Below are positions 51,405 to 60,665 of a DNA stretch of 64,000 bases, piece after piece. Source of the DNA: an uncultured Lachnospiraceae bacterium (lineage in GTDB: Bacteria > Bacillota > Clostridia > Lachnospirales > Lachnospiraceae); contig CATLGV010000013.1 in assembly GCA_949948735.1 (NCBI GenBank), positions 1-64,000 of the forward strand, in the 5' to 3' direction. Position numbers and translations under genes: made by a program. The notes under the pieces are model-generated. The model worked only from the letters and a program-made list of their open reading frames with translations. It was not told the DNA's origin and did not search any database. Position 1 is the first letter of the stretch. The number at the start of each line of letters is the position of its first letter.

Positions 51405-52346
51405 ATGGAGCGTCTGTTCTGGGGCGAAAAGCCTTACCATACCCTCGACTATGAGATGAAGACCCTCTACGGTGAGAAAATTTACAAGCTTGCCCTTGAC
51501 GCCGGGATGACCTGCCCCAACCGGGACGGGACACTCGGCGTCGGCGGCTGTATTTTCTGCAGCGCCGGCGGAAGCGGCGATTTTGCCGCCGGCGGTACGG
51601 ATATCCCGGCACAGATTTCCGCGGGCATCGCCGCCCTGCACAGAAAGCACACCGGGAACCGCTTTATTGCTTATTTTCAGGCGTTTACCAATACCTACGC
51701 GCCCGTCGCGCATCTGGGCAGGCTTTACCGCCTGGCGCTGGCACAGGAGCAAATCATCGGCATTTCCATCGCTACCCGGCCCGACTGCTTAGGCAGCGGC
51801 GTTCTCGCACTGCTTCAAACGCTCCGGCGTGAATTTCCTGGCAAATTTATCTGGATCGAGCTGGGGCTGCAGACTATTCATCCGGCCACTGCCGCCCTGA
51901 TTCGGCGCGGATACCCGCTTCCTGTCTTTGCGGACGCTGTGAGCCGGCTGCAGGCTGCAGGCATTCCCGTGATTGTCCATGTGATTCTGGGACTTCCCCA
52001 TGAGACAAAGGAAATGATGCTGGATACCTGCCGTTATTTGAACCGGCTGCACATCGACGGCATTAAGCTGCAGCTTCTTCATGTGCTCAGAGATACGGAT
52101 TTGTCTGTATTATACCGCGAAAATGCCTTTTCGCTGCTCACGCTCGAGGCGTATGTCGATATCGTGATTTCCTGTCTCGAGGTCCTTTCCCCCGACATTG
52201 TGATTCACAGGGTAACCGGCGACGGCCCGCGCTCCCTGCTGATCGCCCCGCTCTGGAGCCTCGACAAACGGCGGGTACTCAACACGCTTCACCGGGAAAT
52301 GAAAAAACGCGGCACGTTCCAGTCGGCCGCATTCTGCAAGAACTGA
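51405..52346 (+). CDS. TIGR01212 / YhcC-like radical SAM protein
   Basis: A 313-residue radical SAM enzyme. The cluster motif is spaced as in the YhcC family: CPNRDGTLGVGGCIFC. GSGDFA, IAYFQAFTNTYAPVAHL and IGISIATRPDCL are further family features. Function is unproven; a nucleic-acid or small-molecule role has been suggested for relatives. It is coupled to the malic enzyme gene with no own ribosome site beyond that gene's tail. Confidence 0.9.
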   Translation: MERLFWGEKPYHTLDYEMKTLYGEKIYKLALDAGMTCPNRDGTLGVGGCIFCSAGGSGDFAAGGTDIPAQISAGIAALHRKHTGNRFIAYFQAFTNTYAPVAHLGRLYRLALAQEQIIGISIATRPDCLGSGVLALLQTLRREFPGKFIWIELGLQTIHPATAALIRRGYPLPVFADAVSRLQAAGIPVIVHVILGLPHETKEMMLDTCRYLNRLHIDGIKLQLLHVLRDTDLSVLYRENAFSLLTLEAYVDIVISCLEVLSPDIVIHRVTGDGPRSLLIAPLWSLDKRRVLNTLHREMKKRGTFQSAAFCKN

Positions 52347-52366
52347 TTTGGGAGGATCACATTTTT

Positions 52367-52885
52367 ATGTCACAGGAGCTTTTCACACTGTACAAGCTAA
52401 TCGTTTTATATATGCTGGACAAAGTCCGGTTCAAAATGACCTACAGCCAGCTTTGCAGCTTTATTCTGGAGCGGGAATACACCAGCTTCATCACGCTGCA
52501 GCAAATTCTCTCCGACCTCAGGGACACGGAGCTGATTGAGGTGGATGAGTGCCATACAAACCGTACTTACCTGTCCATCACCGCAGAGGGGCGAAAGACG
52601 CTGTCCTATTTCAAGGACCGCATCGGCAAAGCAATTACCGCCGATATCGACAGCTACCTTGCGGAAAACAATCTGGAGCTGAAAAGCGAAGCCTCTGTCA
52701 CCGCGGACTACCTGCGCACAGCCGGCGGCGACTACACGGTTTCTCTCTCCGTCCGGGAGCGTGAGGAAGCGCTCGTAAGCGTTACGCTCTCCGTCCCGAC
52801 AGAGCAGCTTGCGGAGAACGTCTGCGAAAGCTGGTATCGCAAAAATCAGCAAATCTACAAATATCTGGTGGAAGAGCTTTTTTAA
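52367..52885 (+). CDS. DUF4364 protein (winged-helix-like)
   Basis: A 172-residue protein common in Clostridia. The N-terminal 80 residues look like a winged helix (FTLYKLIVLYMLDKVRFKMTYSQLCSFILEREYTSFITLQQILSDLRDTELIEV) ending YLSITAEGRKTLSYF. The rest is a small beta-rich domain. GGGAGGATCAC precedes the ATG. Its 3' end overlaps the convergent rarA gene by four bases. Confidence 0.85.
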   Translation: MSQELFTLYKLIVLYMLDKVRFKMTYSQLCSFILEREYTSFITLQQILSDLRDTELIEVDECHTNRTYLSITAEGRKTLSYFKDRIGKAITADIDSYLAENNLELKSEASVTADYLRTAGGDYTVSLSVREREEALVSVTLSVPTEQLAENVCESWYRKNQQIYKYLVEELF

Positions 52886-54222
52886 TCCCCCGCCTCCTGC
52901 TGCGCCTCCTTGCGGATACGCTGCATGTGCTCCCTGATTTTCACCTCGTATCCGTTCCATGACGGCTCGTAAAATTTCTTCCCGGCCAGCTCATACGGAA
53001 GATACTGCTGCTCAACATAGTGATTGCGGTAATCGTGCGCATATTTATACCCGGTGCCGCGCCCGAGCTTTGCCGCTCCCTTATAATGCGCATCCTGCAG
53101 GTGGGACGGTATGGGCAGATTCCCGCTTGCCTTAATCTCCTCATTTGCCGCAAAAATCGCATTGCACGCGGCATTGCTCTTGGGCGCGCAGGCGACATAG
53201 GCTGCCGCCTGTGCAAGAATAATCTGGGCCTCCGGCATTCCGATTCGCTCCACGGCAAGCGACGCGCTCACGGCAACGTTCAGCGCCATCGGATCCGCGT
53301 TGCCCACATCCTCGGCCGCACATATCATAATGCGTCTGGCAATAAACGCAACGGCCTCCCCCGCATAAAGCATCTTCGCGAGGTAGTATACCGCCGCGTC
53401 GGGATCTGAACCTCTCATGCTTTTGATAAATGCGGAAATCGTGTCATAATGGCTGTCGCCGCCTTTATCATAGCGCACGCGCCGCCTCTGTATACACTCC
53501 TGCGCTACCTCCAGCGTCAAGTGGATTTTGCCGTCCGCACTCCTGTCCGTCGTCATAATCCCAAGCTCCACGGCATTCAGCGCATGCCTGGCGTCCCCGC
53601 CAGATAAGTCGGCAAGAAATTCCAGCGCCTCCGCGTCGATTTCCGCGTCGAAGCTCCCCATTCCCTTCTCCTTATCGTACACAGCCCTGCGTATCAGCTC
53701 CTTGATATCCTCCCGCTCCAGCGGCTTGAGTTCAAAGATAATAGAACGCGAAATCAAGGCCCCGTTGACCTCAAAATACGGATTCTCGGTGGTCGCCCCT
53801 ATCAGGATAATCGTGCCGTCCTCCACAAAAGGAAGCAGGTAGTCCTGCTGTCCCTTATTAAACCGGTGAATCTCATCAATAAAAAGGATTGTGCGCTTCG
53901 CATACATGGCAAGCGTGTCCTTTGCCCGGCCAATCACCTCTTCCATATCCTTCTTCCCGGCAACGGTAGCGTTGATCTGCGTAAACGCTGCGCTCGTGGT
54001 ATTGGCGATCACCTTCGCAAGCGTCGTCTTCCCCGTTCCCGGCGGTCCGTAAAAAATAATGGAGCTGATTTTGTCCGCCTTGATCGCGCGGTAAAGCAGC
54101 TTGTCCCTGCCGATAATGTGGGACTGCCCCACTACCTCCTCCAGGCTGGTCGGCCGCAGCCTCGCCGCAAGAGGCGCTTCTTTTTCCCCGTTCGTTTCCC
54201 TCATATATTCAAATAAATCCAT
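52882..54222 (-). CDS. rarA: Replication-associated recombination protein RarA (MgsA) ATPase
   Basis: A 446-residue AAA+ protein acting at stalled replication forks. RLRPTSLEEVVGQSHIIG, Walker A FYGPPGTGKTTLAKVIA, Walker B ILFIDEIHRFNKGQQD, sensor GATTENPYFEVN and the C-terminal tetramer domain (HYDTISAFIKSMRGSDPDAAVYYLAKML) are clear. Full length. Confidence 0.96.
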   Translation of the reverse strand: MDLFEYMRETNGEKEAPLAARLRPTSLEEVVGQSHIIGRDKLLYRAIKADKISSIIFYGPPGTGKTTLAKVIANTTSAAFTQINATVAGKKDMEEVIGRAKDTLAMYAKRTILFIDEIHRFNKGQQDYLLPFVEDGTIILIGATTENPYFEVNGALISRSIIFELKPLEREDIKELIRRAVYDKEKGMGSFDAEIDAEALEFLADLSGGDARHALNAVELGIMTTDRSADGKIHLTLEVAQECIQRRRVRYDKGGDSHYDTISAFIKSMRGSDPDAAVYYLAKMLYAGEAVAFIARRIMICAAEDVGNADPMALNVAVSASLAVERIGMPEAQIILAQAAAYVACAPKSNAACNAIFAANEEIKASGNLPIPSHLQDAHYKGAAKLGRGTGYKYAHDYRNHYVEQQYLPYELAGKKFYEPSWNGYEVKIREHMQRIRKEAQQEAGD

Positions 54223-54343
54223 CTGCCACCACCCGTCCTCTACATTTATTTCCTGTTCACCATCATACGTGAAAGCCCCGCAACAGTCAACAGCCCTGTC
54301 GCGGGCATCCGGACAATTTTTTTAATTTTCTTTTATTTTAGGC

Positions 54344-54373
54344 TTCAACTACAAGAACAAAAGTTATATACTA
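54344..54373 (+). promoter_or_regulatory. Promoter for the 80-residue ORF
   Basis: TTCAAC (54344-54349), 18 bp, TATACT (54368-54373), about 60 bp before the ATG at 54433. Confidence 0.5.
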
Positions 54374-54432
54374 TAGCTATAGGACAACTAAACGTGTCAT
54401 TCAAAGTCAGAATACTACCGGAGGGTGAACGA

Positions 54433-54675
54433 ATGCTGCTCGTACGATTATCATTAAAAATTGGCAAAACAATCCTTGGCACGCTGTGGTGGCCAATTCA
54501 CAAAATCATATTCTGGTTCCGCCTGCGGCACATGGATTTCTGGTGGTACTACACCATGCAGAATTGCTACAGCTTTTATCCCCCTTCCTTTTATTATACG
54601 CATACAAGGGAGGAAATCGCACGTATCCGTGAGGAGGATCTCAAGCTTGTTCGGGAGCTTATCGATCAGATGTAG
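54433..54675 (+). CDS. Small aromatic-rich protein of unknown function
   Basis: About 80 residues, unrecognised. The first half is amphipathic and hydrophobic (LVRLSLKIGKTILGTLWWPIHKIIFWFRLRHMDFWWYYT) and may lie on the membrane. The C-terminus is charged (TREEIARIREEDLKLVRELIDQM). ATG 54433 has a GGAGGGTGAACGA site, far better than the ORF-track start at 54394. Confidence 0.65.
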   Translation: MLLVRLSLKIGKTILGTLWWPIHKIIFWFRLRHMDFWWYYTMQNCYSFYPPSFYYTHTREEIARIREEDLKLVRELIDQM

Positions 54676-54763
54676 CTTCCGGGCATTTCCGCGCTCCCTC
54701 TTTCCTATTTTCCGAAAATGTGCTAGAATATCTCTAAAACGTAAAGGAATATCTATATGGATT

Positions 54764-55642
54764 ATGGTCAATAAAGTAAACGGAAACAATTATTATACCT
54801 ATAACAGACAGAAAAACATCAATGTGTCCGATACGGGGGAACAGTTCAGTCTGGATTACAGGCAGCGCCCGCTTCAGCCGCAGAACGGACAGCGCAAAAA
54901 GGAAACGGATGAGGAGGACGGCGTCCGTCTGGAGCTCTCCGGGACCTCACAGAGCGCCTCCAAAACCGACAGCCCCGTAAAAGCCGCGCCCCGTTCCGAC
55001 AAAGCCGCGGGCGCCGCTCAGGCTGCGGACGTCCGGGGGCAGACTTCCCTGTTTGAATCGCTGCGGGCAGCCGCATCTTCTTTTTTTGCGGCGATTGGGC
55101 GCTTTTTTCAAATGCTGTGGCGCGAGCCGGATACCGCAACGACGGACGTGGATGCCGCCGCGTCTTCATCGGAGCAGGAAGCCTCCGATACGGACACTGT
55201 GGAGGCAGAGCAGGCGGCAGACGACGACACCGGCCTTATCGCAACGGCGGCAGACGACGCCGGCCCTATTCCGACGGCGGCAGACGACGACGGCCCTATT
55301 CCGACGGCGGCAGACGACGCCAGCCTTATCGCAACGGCGGCAGACGACGCATATACCGCAGCGGACGCGGACAGCCTCATCCCGGCAGCGACAGACGACG
55401 CAGCGGACACGCCCGACGCATACCTGATGACCAGAGAACGGCTCGAGGAGGAGATTCGGCCGTATCTGCATACCAAGGACATGCAGCAGGTGCTGAAGCT
55501 TTTGACGGATAACGGCAGACGGACGGTTGCCAAAAACTCCTCGCTCCTGACCTACTATGACAAGAAAGGCCGCATCACGCAGCCAACCGCCTCGGATCGG
55601 GAACGAATCCTGTACGGGGATCAAAATGCAAGAAATCTGTGA
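54764..55642 (+). CDS. Ala/Asp-repeat protein of unknown function
   Basis: About 292 residues, starting MVNKVNGNNYYTYNRQKNINVSD. A polar N-terminal part, a short hydrophobic segment (SLRAAASSFFAAIGRFFQMLW), an acidic repeat (TAADDAGPIPTAADDDGPIP), then a conserved-looking C-terminal domain (YLMTRERLEEEIRPYLHTKDMQQVLKLLTDNGRRTVAKNSSLLTYYDKKGRI). The ORF track extends far upstream over the previous gene; that is not supported. The ATG is preceded by AAAGGA at 16 bp and by a five-codon ORF (ATGGATTATGGTCAATAA) overlapping it, so coupled translation is possible. Confidence 0.65.
   Translation: MVNKVNGNNYYTYNRQKNINVSDTGEQFSLDYRQRPLQPQNGQRKKETDEEDGVRLELSGTSQSASKTDSPVKAAPRSDKAAGAAQAADVRGQTSLFESLRAAASSFFAAIGRFFQMLWREPDTATTDVDAAASSSEQEASDTDTVEAEQAADDDTGLIATAADDAGPIPTAADDDGPIPTAADDASLIATAADDAYTAADADSLIPAATDDAADTPDAYLMTRERLEEEIRPYLHTKDMQQVLKLLTDNGRRTVAKNSSLLTYYDKKGRITQPTASDRERILYGDQNARNL
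55214..55350 (+). repeat. 30-33 bp tandem repeats encoding the TAADD stretch
   Basis: GCGGCAGACGAC recurs at 55214, 55247, 55277, 55307 and 55337. The in-frame units encode AADD plus a variable (G/S)(L/P)I(A/P)T segment. Copy-number change would not break the frame. Confidence 0.85.
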
Positions 55643-55650
55643 AAAAGCAA

Positions 55651-55676
55651 ACCGGGCGCACGAGCGCCCGGTTTTT
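55651..55676. terminator. Bidirectional terminator between convergent genes
   Basis: ACCGGGCGC-ACGA-GCGCCCGGT with TTTT on the plus strand and GTTTGCTTTTT on the minus strand. It serves both the repeat-protein gene and the diguanylate cyclase gene. Confidence 0.88.
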
Positions 55677-56778
55677 ACTGTGAATTATAAGGGGTTACAA
55701 CACGGTTTTTGCCATTCTGTTTCCCATAATACAATCTGCTGTCGGCATGCTTGATCGTGTCCTCGACCGCATTTCCCACGCGGTGCCCCGCAACGCCAAG
55801 TGTCAGCGAACAGTGCAGCTCCTTTCCACGACAGCGAAATACATGCTTCTCAACCTCCTGCCGGATATTTTCCGCAGTCTCACAGATATGATCCAGCCTG
55901 TCTGTGCTCATAATCAGGATTTCCTCCCCGCCCCAGCGGCAGACGTATCCGCGATCGCTCACCTTCTCCTTGGCAATATGCGCAATCTCCTTTAAGACCA
56001 CATCGCCAAAATCATGTCCGTAGGTGTCATTCACCCGCTTAAAATTATCGATATCGCACATGATCAGCCCGAAATCCTCTTCCGACTTCAGCGCGCGTTC
56101 AAGAAAATCCTGCATACTCCGACGATTATACAATCCGGTCAGCGGATCCACGCTTGCCATATTGTCCAGCGCAACATTCTGATTGCGCAGCTGGGCCGTT
56201 ATGCGCTGCATATCCCACACGAAAATCACGGTCACCATAAACAGAAAGACAAAATTGCATACGGAATTGAATATATAAATCAGCAGCTCCACAGCCACCG
56301 GCAGCTCTATCTGAAAAATGGCTCCCGCAAACAGGGACAGGCTGCGGCACGCAATAAAAGAAAGCGCCGCAATCAAGCCGAGCGCAGTCGCAATCACATA
56401 CCGCCGCCTTCCCTCAAGCAGCGTCGCGCACATATAATACCCAAACGGAATCAGCCCGATAATATACTGCGGAAAACCAAACGTCCAGCCGACGCAAATC
56501 GTAGCGACAAACGAATGGATAATAATCTCCCAATAGGTCATATAAAAGACCTTCATAATCTCGCTCTCGTACCCGCGCTTGATAATATCAATGCATTTTA
56601 TGTATACGGCCACACTCCCGACATTAAAAATGACCATCGGCCAAATGTGCAGTAAGTTGAAAAGCACAAACAACACTACATGCACCATCGTAATGGAATA
56701 GATTATCAGCTTATATTTAAACCGCTCTGTCGAGACCTGCTGCCGCAGCATCCGCCTGACGTCCTTCATATTCTTCAT
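55675..56778 (-). CDS. Membrane diguanylate cyclase (GGDEF)
   Basis: A 367-residue protein. About six membrane helices cover residues 20-200. The GGDEF domain starts MASVDPLTGLYNRRSMQDFL, keeps FGLIMCDIDNFKRVNDTYGHDFGD and carries the active loop RWGGEEILI. It should make c-di-GMP. No RxxD inhibitory site was clearly seen. A TATAAT promoter (56837-56842, -35 TTTACT at 17 bp) lies upstream. Confidence 0.9.
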   Translation of the reverse strand: MKNMKDVRRMLRQQVSTERFKYKLIIYSITMVHVVLFVLFNLLHIWPMVIFNVGSVAVYIKCIDIIKRGYESEIMKVFYMTYWEIIIHSFVATICVGWTFGFPQYIIGLIPFGYYMCATLLEGRRRYVIATALGLIAALSFIACRSLSLFAGAIFQIELPVAVELLIYIFNSVCNFVFLFMVTVIFVWDMQRITAQLRNQNVALDNMASVDPLTGLYNRRSMQDFLERALKSEEDFGLIMCDIDNFKRVNDTYGHDFGDVVLKEIAHIAKEKVSDRGYVCRWGGEEILIMSTDRLDHICETAENIRQEVEKHVFRCRGKELHCSLTLGVAGHRVGNAVEDTIKHADSRLYYGKQNGKNRVVTPYNSQ

Positions 56779-56901
56779 AGACCGCCTGTTCCCTCATCCG
56801 TCATAATAGTATCCGTTAAAACATACTCATTCGTAAATTATAGCGCATAATGGCGCCAAAGTAAATCCAATTTTTTGAATAAGAACAATTCCGTTTCCGG
56901 C

Positions 56902-56953
56902 AAAAAGGAGCCGCTGCTCCGGCAGACTATAACTCTGCCTTTGCAACAGCTCC
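56902..56953 (-). terminator. Terminator of the aldouronate operon
   Basis: On the minus strand GGAGCTG and CAGCGGCTCC enclose an inner GGCAGA/TCTGCC stem, followed by TTTTT. It lies about 35 bp past the LplA-like gene. Confidence 0.8.
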
Positions 56954-56988
56954 CTGAGATTTCTAACCTTTTTGCGCTTTACTTATGC

Positions 56989-58716
56989 TTAAGGAAGCAT
57001 ATCGGTATTGCCAAATACCGCCTCCCATTTTGCGGCACGCTCATCCATAATTGCCTGACCGCCTGAGCTTAAGTAATCTGCCAGCATACTATCCCAAACA
57101 CTGTCGAAATCAGCTTCCGATGCAATAACCGCATTGTCGTAAACCTGATCGCGCTTAGCGCTTAAGGTATCGCCGATATTTGCCTCTGCCTCAATGGCGC
57201 CTACATTGACATTCTTAGCGGGAACCGCATTCGTCTGTGCAATCTTGTCTGCCTCTGAAACAATATCCGGATCGATACCGCCATAATTATATGCCTGGGA
57301 AAGCTTTGTCAGTTCTTCTGTAGCCAAGTGCAGTCCGTTACAGGTAATTGTATAGTCGATATTCATACCGGAGTTCATAATCGGGTCACCGGTTGCCGCA
57401 ACCGTCTGGATTGCGCCGCTCTCTAATACATTGTGCGTTACGCCTTCATCACCAATCTGCAGATACTGAATGTGCTCCGGATCGCTGATCCAGTCAAGAT
57501 ACAGCATACAAGCCAGCGGCTCATCATTGGTGATCGGGAAAAAGATCTTGCGGTCTCCCGCAGTGCTGGATACATACTTTGTATGTGTTCCCTTGGAATC
57601 CTCAAAAGGATCGATTGCGATGTAGCATGCGTCTTCGCCTACGTTTCTCTGCAGGTTTACATTGATGCTGTCATCACCGTTACGGAACGGATAATCCCAG
57701 TTATGCGTGAAAGCGCCTACATAACCAGCCTTCATCATGTCGTCTTCCGTTGTGTCGCCGCTTCCGTACAGTGCAAAGTTATCCCACAGAAGGCCCTGGT
57801 TATACCATTTGTTCAAAAGCCTTATCGCTTCTTTTGTGCCGTTCTGGGTGAGCTTTCTGTCATCGTATCCGTTGATGTAGAATTCTTTATCGGTAATGTC
57901 CGGATCGATAAAGGACTCGATCAGCGTAGCTGCCCTCCAACCCACGTCGTAGCTTACCGAATAAGGAATCATCTTATCCGCATCTGCGCCGAGAAGCTTT
58001 TCTTTGTTTTCCTCAAACGCAATCAGCATTTTCTCAAACTCATCTTTTGTGGTAGGCACGCTCAGTCCCAAAGCGTCAAGCCAGTCCTTACGAACAAAGG
58101 TGTTAATACGGTTATTCACCGCCAGCTTACCTTCAATCGCCCAGATTGTGCCGTTTACAGGATCCTTGTCCCAATAAATATTGGTTTCGCCAAGCCAGTT
58201 CCACAGGTTCGGCAGCTCATCCTTGTAATCTTCCACATAACTGCTCAGATCAAGGACACCCCCCATATCCGCATATGTCAGAATGGTAGGATAGCTGTAC
58301 GTTACACAGATGTCAGGAGCCGTTCCCGCAGCAAGCAGATTGTTGACCTCCTCAACCTCTGTCCAACGGGGAACCTTTACAAATTCCACCTCGACATTAT
58401 GATCCTCGAGCATTCCCTTTTTGATGTACTCCGCATACATATTGCTCGTCGGATCCGTGCCGCCATCGTTTCCACGGTCATAAACCTCAACCGTAATATG
58501 TCTCGTTTCCGCAAACTTGCCGTCTACGAGCTCGCCGGCTGCAGCCGCTTCCGTACCTGCCTCCGTGCTTCCTGTCTCCTGCTTCTGCTGCGTATTTCCC
58601 GCAGAAGAATCGCCGGAAGAGCTGCCGGAAGAAGAGGGCTCTGAGCTGCTGCCGCCACATGCTGTCAGCGCAATCATAACGCCTGCGAGCAGAATGGAAA
58701 TTAGTTTTTTCTTCAT
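56989..58716 (-). CDS. LplA-like ABC substrate-binding lipoprotein (aldouronate)
   Basis: A 575-residue lipoprotein (ISILLAGVMIALTACGGSS, Ser-rich linker) of the large LplA/YtcQ class. Segments DRGNDGGTDPTSNMYAEYIKKGMLEDHNVEVEFVKVPRW, APDICVTYSYPTILTYADMGGVLDLS and NGTIWAIEGK are family-typical. Position after two permeases and GH67 implies binding of glucuronic-acid-substituted xylo-oligosaccharides. GGGAGG precedes the ATG. Confidence 0.92.
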   Translation of the reverse strand: MKKKLISILLAGVMIALTACGGSSSEPSSSGSSSGDSSAGNTQQKQETGSTEAGTEAAAAGELVDGKFAETRHITVEVYDRGNDGGTDPTSNMYAEYIKKGMLEDHNVEVEFVKVPRWTEVEEVNNLLAAGTAPDICVTYSYPTILTYADMGGVLDLSSYVEDYKDELPNLWNWLGETNIYWDKDPVNGTIWAIEGKLAVNNRINTFVRKDWLDALGLSVPTTKDEFEKMLIAFEENKEKLLGADADKMIPYSVSYDVGWRAATLIESFIDPDITDKEFYINGYDDRKLTQNGTKEAIRLLNKWYNQGLLWDNFALYGSGDTTEDDMMKAGYVGAFTHNWDYPFRNGDDSINVNLQRNVGEDACYIAIDPFEDSKGTHTKYVSSTAGDRKIFFPITNDEPLACMLYLDWISDPEHIQYLQIGDEGVTHNVLESGAIQTVAATGDPIMNSGMNIDYTITCNGLHLATEELTKLSQAYNYGGIDPDIVSEADKIAQTNAVPAKNVNVGAIEAEANIGDTLSAKRDQVYDNAVIASEADFDSVWDSMLADYLSSGGQAIMDERAAKWEAVFGNTDMLP

Positions 58717-58777
58717 TTTTTTACCTCCCTGTTAATAATATGTATTTGAATGAACGGATTCTGATAAAAAGACCCGC

Positions 58778-59650
58778 TTATTCCTTTACAGCTCCCATGG
58801 TCACGCCATGGATAAAATATTTCTGCAGCCATGGATATACGCACAGAATCGGCACCGTTGAAAACATAACAATCGCCGCTTTTAAGGACGCTGTAAGTCC
58901 CGGCGTGGAGAAGCCCTCCTGTGTCGCAACCTCTACGGAGTTAATATTGTTGATAATGTTATACAGCAACAGCTGTAACGGGTAAAACTCCGTTTTCTTC
59001 ATGTACAGCAGCGCATCCGAATAACCGTTCCAGCGCCCTACCGCATAGAACAATGCCAGGGTCGCCATAACCGGCTTGGACAGCGGCACATAAATCTTCC
59101 ACATAATCTGAATAAAGCTGGCTCCGTCTATTTCGGCCGATTCCCTCAGGCTTTCCGGGATGCCGTAGAAAAAGCTTCTCATAATAATCATGTTATAAAC
59201 GCTCAGACAGCTGGGAACGATGAGCACCAGCGGATTGTCCAAAAAGCCCAGCTTCTGCATCAGCAGGTAGTTCGGGATGGTACCGGCATTAAAAAACATG
59301 GTAATCGTGATAATAATGTTGATCACGTTGCGGCCCTTGAGCTTCTCAAAAATAAGCGGATAAGCGCAAAGGATTGTCATGGTTAAGGACACCAGTGTAC
59401 AAACCACCGTCAGAAACACCGTCCAAAAGAACGCACGGATATACTTGGGATCACTCAGTACGGTTTTATACGCATCTATGTTAAATCCCTTAGGCCAGAG
59501 CCAAACCGCATTTTTTACCAGATAATCGGTCGAGCTTAAGGATTTGGCAAGCAGGTTCAGCATTGGCACCACACAGATAATACTGATTACTACACAGATA
59601 ATCACAAAAATCCAATCGCCGGCCTTGGCGGACGCTGACTTTACTTTCAT
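58778..59650 (-). CDS. YtcP/LplC-like ABC permease
   Basis: A 290-residue permease with the EAA loop ESLRESAEIDGASFIQIMWKIYVPLSKP and the C-terminal LQKYFIHGVTMGAVKE typical of YtcP/LplC. Its ATG shares one base with the stop of the LplB-like gene. Confidence 0.93.
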   Translation of the reverse strand: MKVKSASAKAGDWIFVIICVVISIICVVPMLNLLAKSLSSTDYLVKNAVWLWPKGFNIDAYKTVLSDPKYIRAFFWTVFLTVVCTLVSLTMTILCAYPLIFEKLKGRNVINIIITITMFFNAGTIPNYLLMQKLGFLDNPLVLIVPSCLSVYNMIIMRSFFYGIPESLRESAEIDGASFIQIMWKIYVPLSKPVMATLALFYAVGRWNGYSDALLYMKKTEFYPLQLLLYNIINNINSVEVATQEGFSTPGLTASLKAAIVMFSTVPILCVYPWLQKYFIHGVTMGAVKE

Positions 59651-60603
59651 TACCAGATCCCCCTTTCTCCAAGCCTTCTGGACAGCCAGTTTGCTCCCAG
59701 CAGGAAGATGACGCCCACTACCGACTGGAACAGGCCAACCGCAGTCGTCAATGAGAATTGCAGTCCCTTAATACCCGTCCGGTATACATAGGTTGAAATT
59801 ACATCCGCCACATTCATAACCAGATTGTTCTGGAATGCAAACGGACGGTCAAAGTTGCTTCCCAAAATGTTGCCCAGATTCATAATCAGCAGGACCACGA
59901 TTGTAGGCTTAATCCCCGGAAGCGTAATATGCCACATCTTGCGGAAGCGCCCCGCGCCATCCACGGAGGCCGCCTCGTAAAGCTCCGAATTGATGCTGGC
60001 AATCGCCGCCAGATATACGATAGAGCCCCAGCCGAAATTCTGCCAGACGCCCATACCGATATAAGTCCCTATCCAGTGCGCCGCATCGTTCAAAAAAGGA
60101 ATGGATTTGCCGCCCATACGTTCAATGGCCATATTTACCAGACCCTCGCCGGGGGCAAAAAGCTGCAAAGCCAGACTGGCAATAATAACCCATGAAAGAA
60201 AGTGGGGCATATACGCAACCGTCTGCACAACCTTCTTAAAGCGCTTAAAGCACAATTCGTTCAAAATCAGCGCAAAAATAATCGGCGCCGGGAAGCCCAC
60301 TACCAGATCCAGCAGGTTCAACCCGATTGTATTGCGCAGCGCGCGGCGGAAATCATTGTTTCCAAACGCCTTGATAAAATATTCAAATCCGTAGTTTTTA
60401 GCCCACGGCATTTCCCATACGCTCTGCACAATGCTGTACTTTTTAAATGCGATTTGGATATATACCATCGGTATATACTTGAAGATCAACAGGTACAGCA
60501 TGGGCAGCGCAAGCAGGAAATAGAGCTGCCAGTATCTTTTCAGATACGAGCGGGTACTTGTTTTCTTTCCAACGGCCGGTTTACTTGTTTTCGCCTTAGC
60601 CAT
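59650..60603 (-). CDS. LplB-like ABC permease
   Basis: About 317 residues. YFLLALPMLYLLIFKYIPMVYIQIAFKKY and the EAA loop SELYEAASVDGAGRFRKMWHITLPGIKP match LplB. ATG 60603 follows GGGAGG and is preferred over 60621. No ATPase is encoded in the operon. Confidence 0.93.
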   Translation of the reverse strand: MAKAKTSKPAVGKKTSTRSYLKRYWQLYFLLALPMLYLLIFKYIPMVYIQIAFKKYSIVQSVWEMPWAKNYGFEYFIKAFGNNDFRRALRNTIGLNLLDLVVGFPAPIIFALILNELCFKRFKKVVQTVAYMPHFLSWVIIASLALQLFAPGEGLVNMAIERMGGKSIPFLNDAAHWIGTYIGMGVWQNFGWGSIVYLAAIASINSELYEAASVDGAGRFRKMWHITLPGIKPTIVVLLIMNLGNILGSNFDRPFAFQNNLVMNVADVISTYVYRTGIKGLQFSLTTAVGLFQSVVGVIFLLGANWLSRRLGERGIW

Positions 60604-60665
60604 TACTACAACACCTCCCATAATTTTTCTGTCTTTTTTGTTCCTTCGTGTGCGGAGATCCTCCG

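Noticed and set aside
54461-54763. N-terminal extension of the Ala/Asp-repeat ORF
   Set aside because: It overlaps the 80-residue ORF in another frame and has no ribosome site; the part beyond 54675 is intergenic in character.
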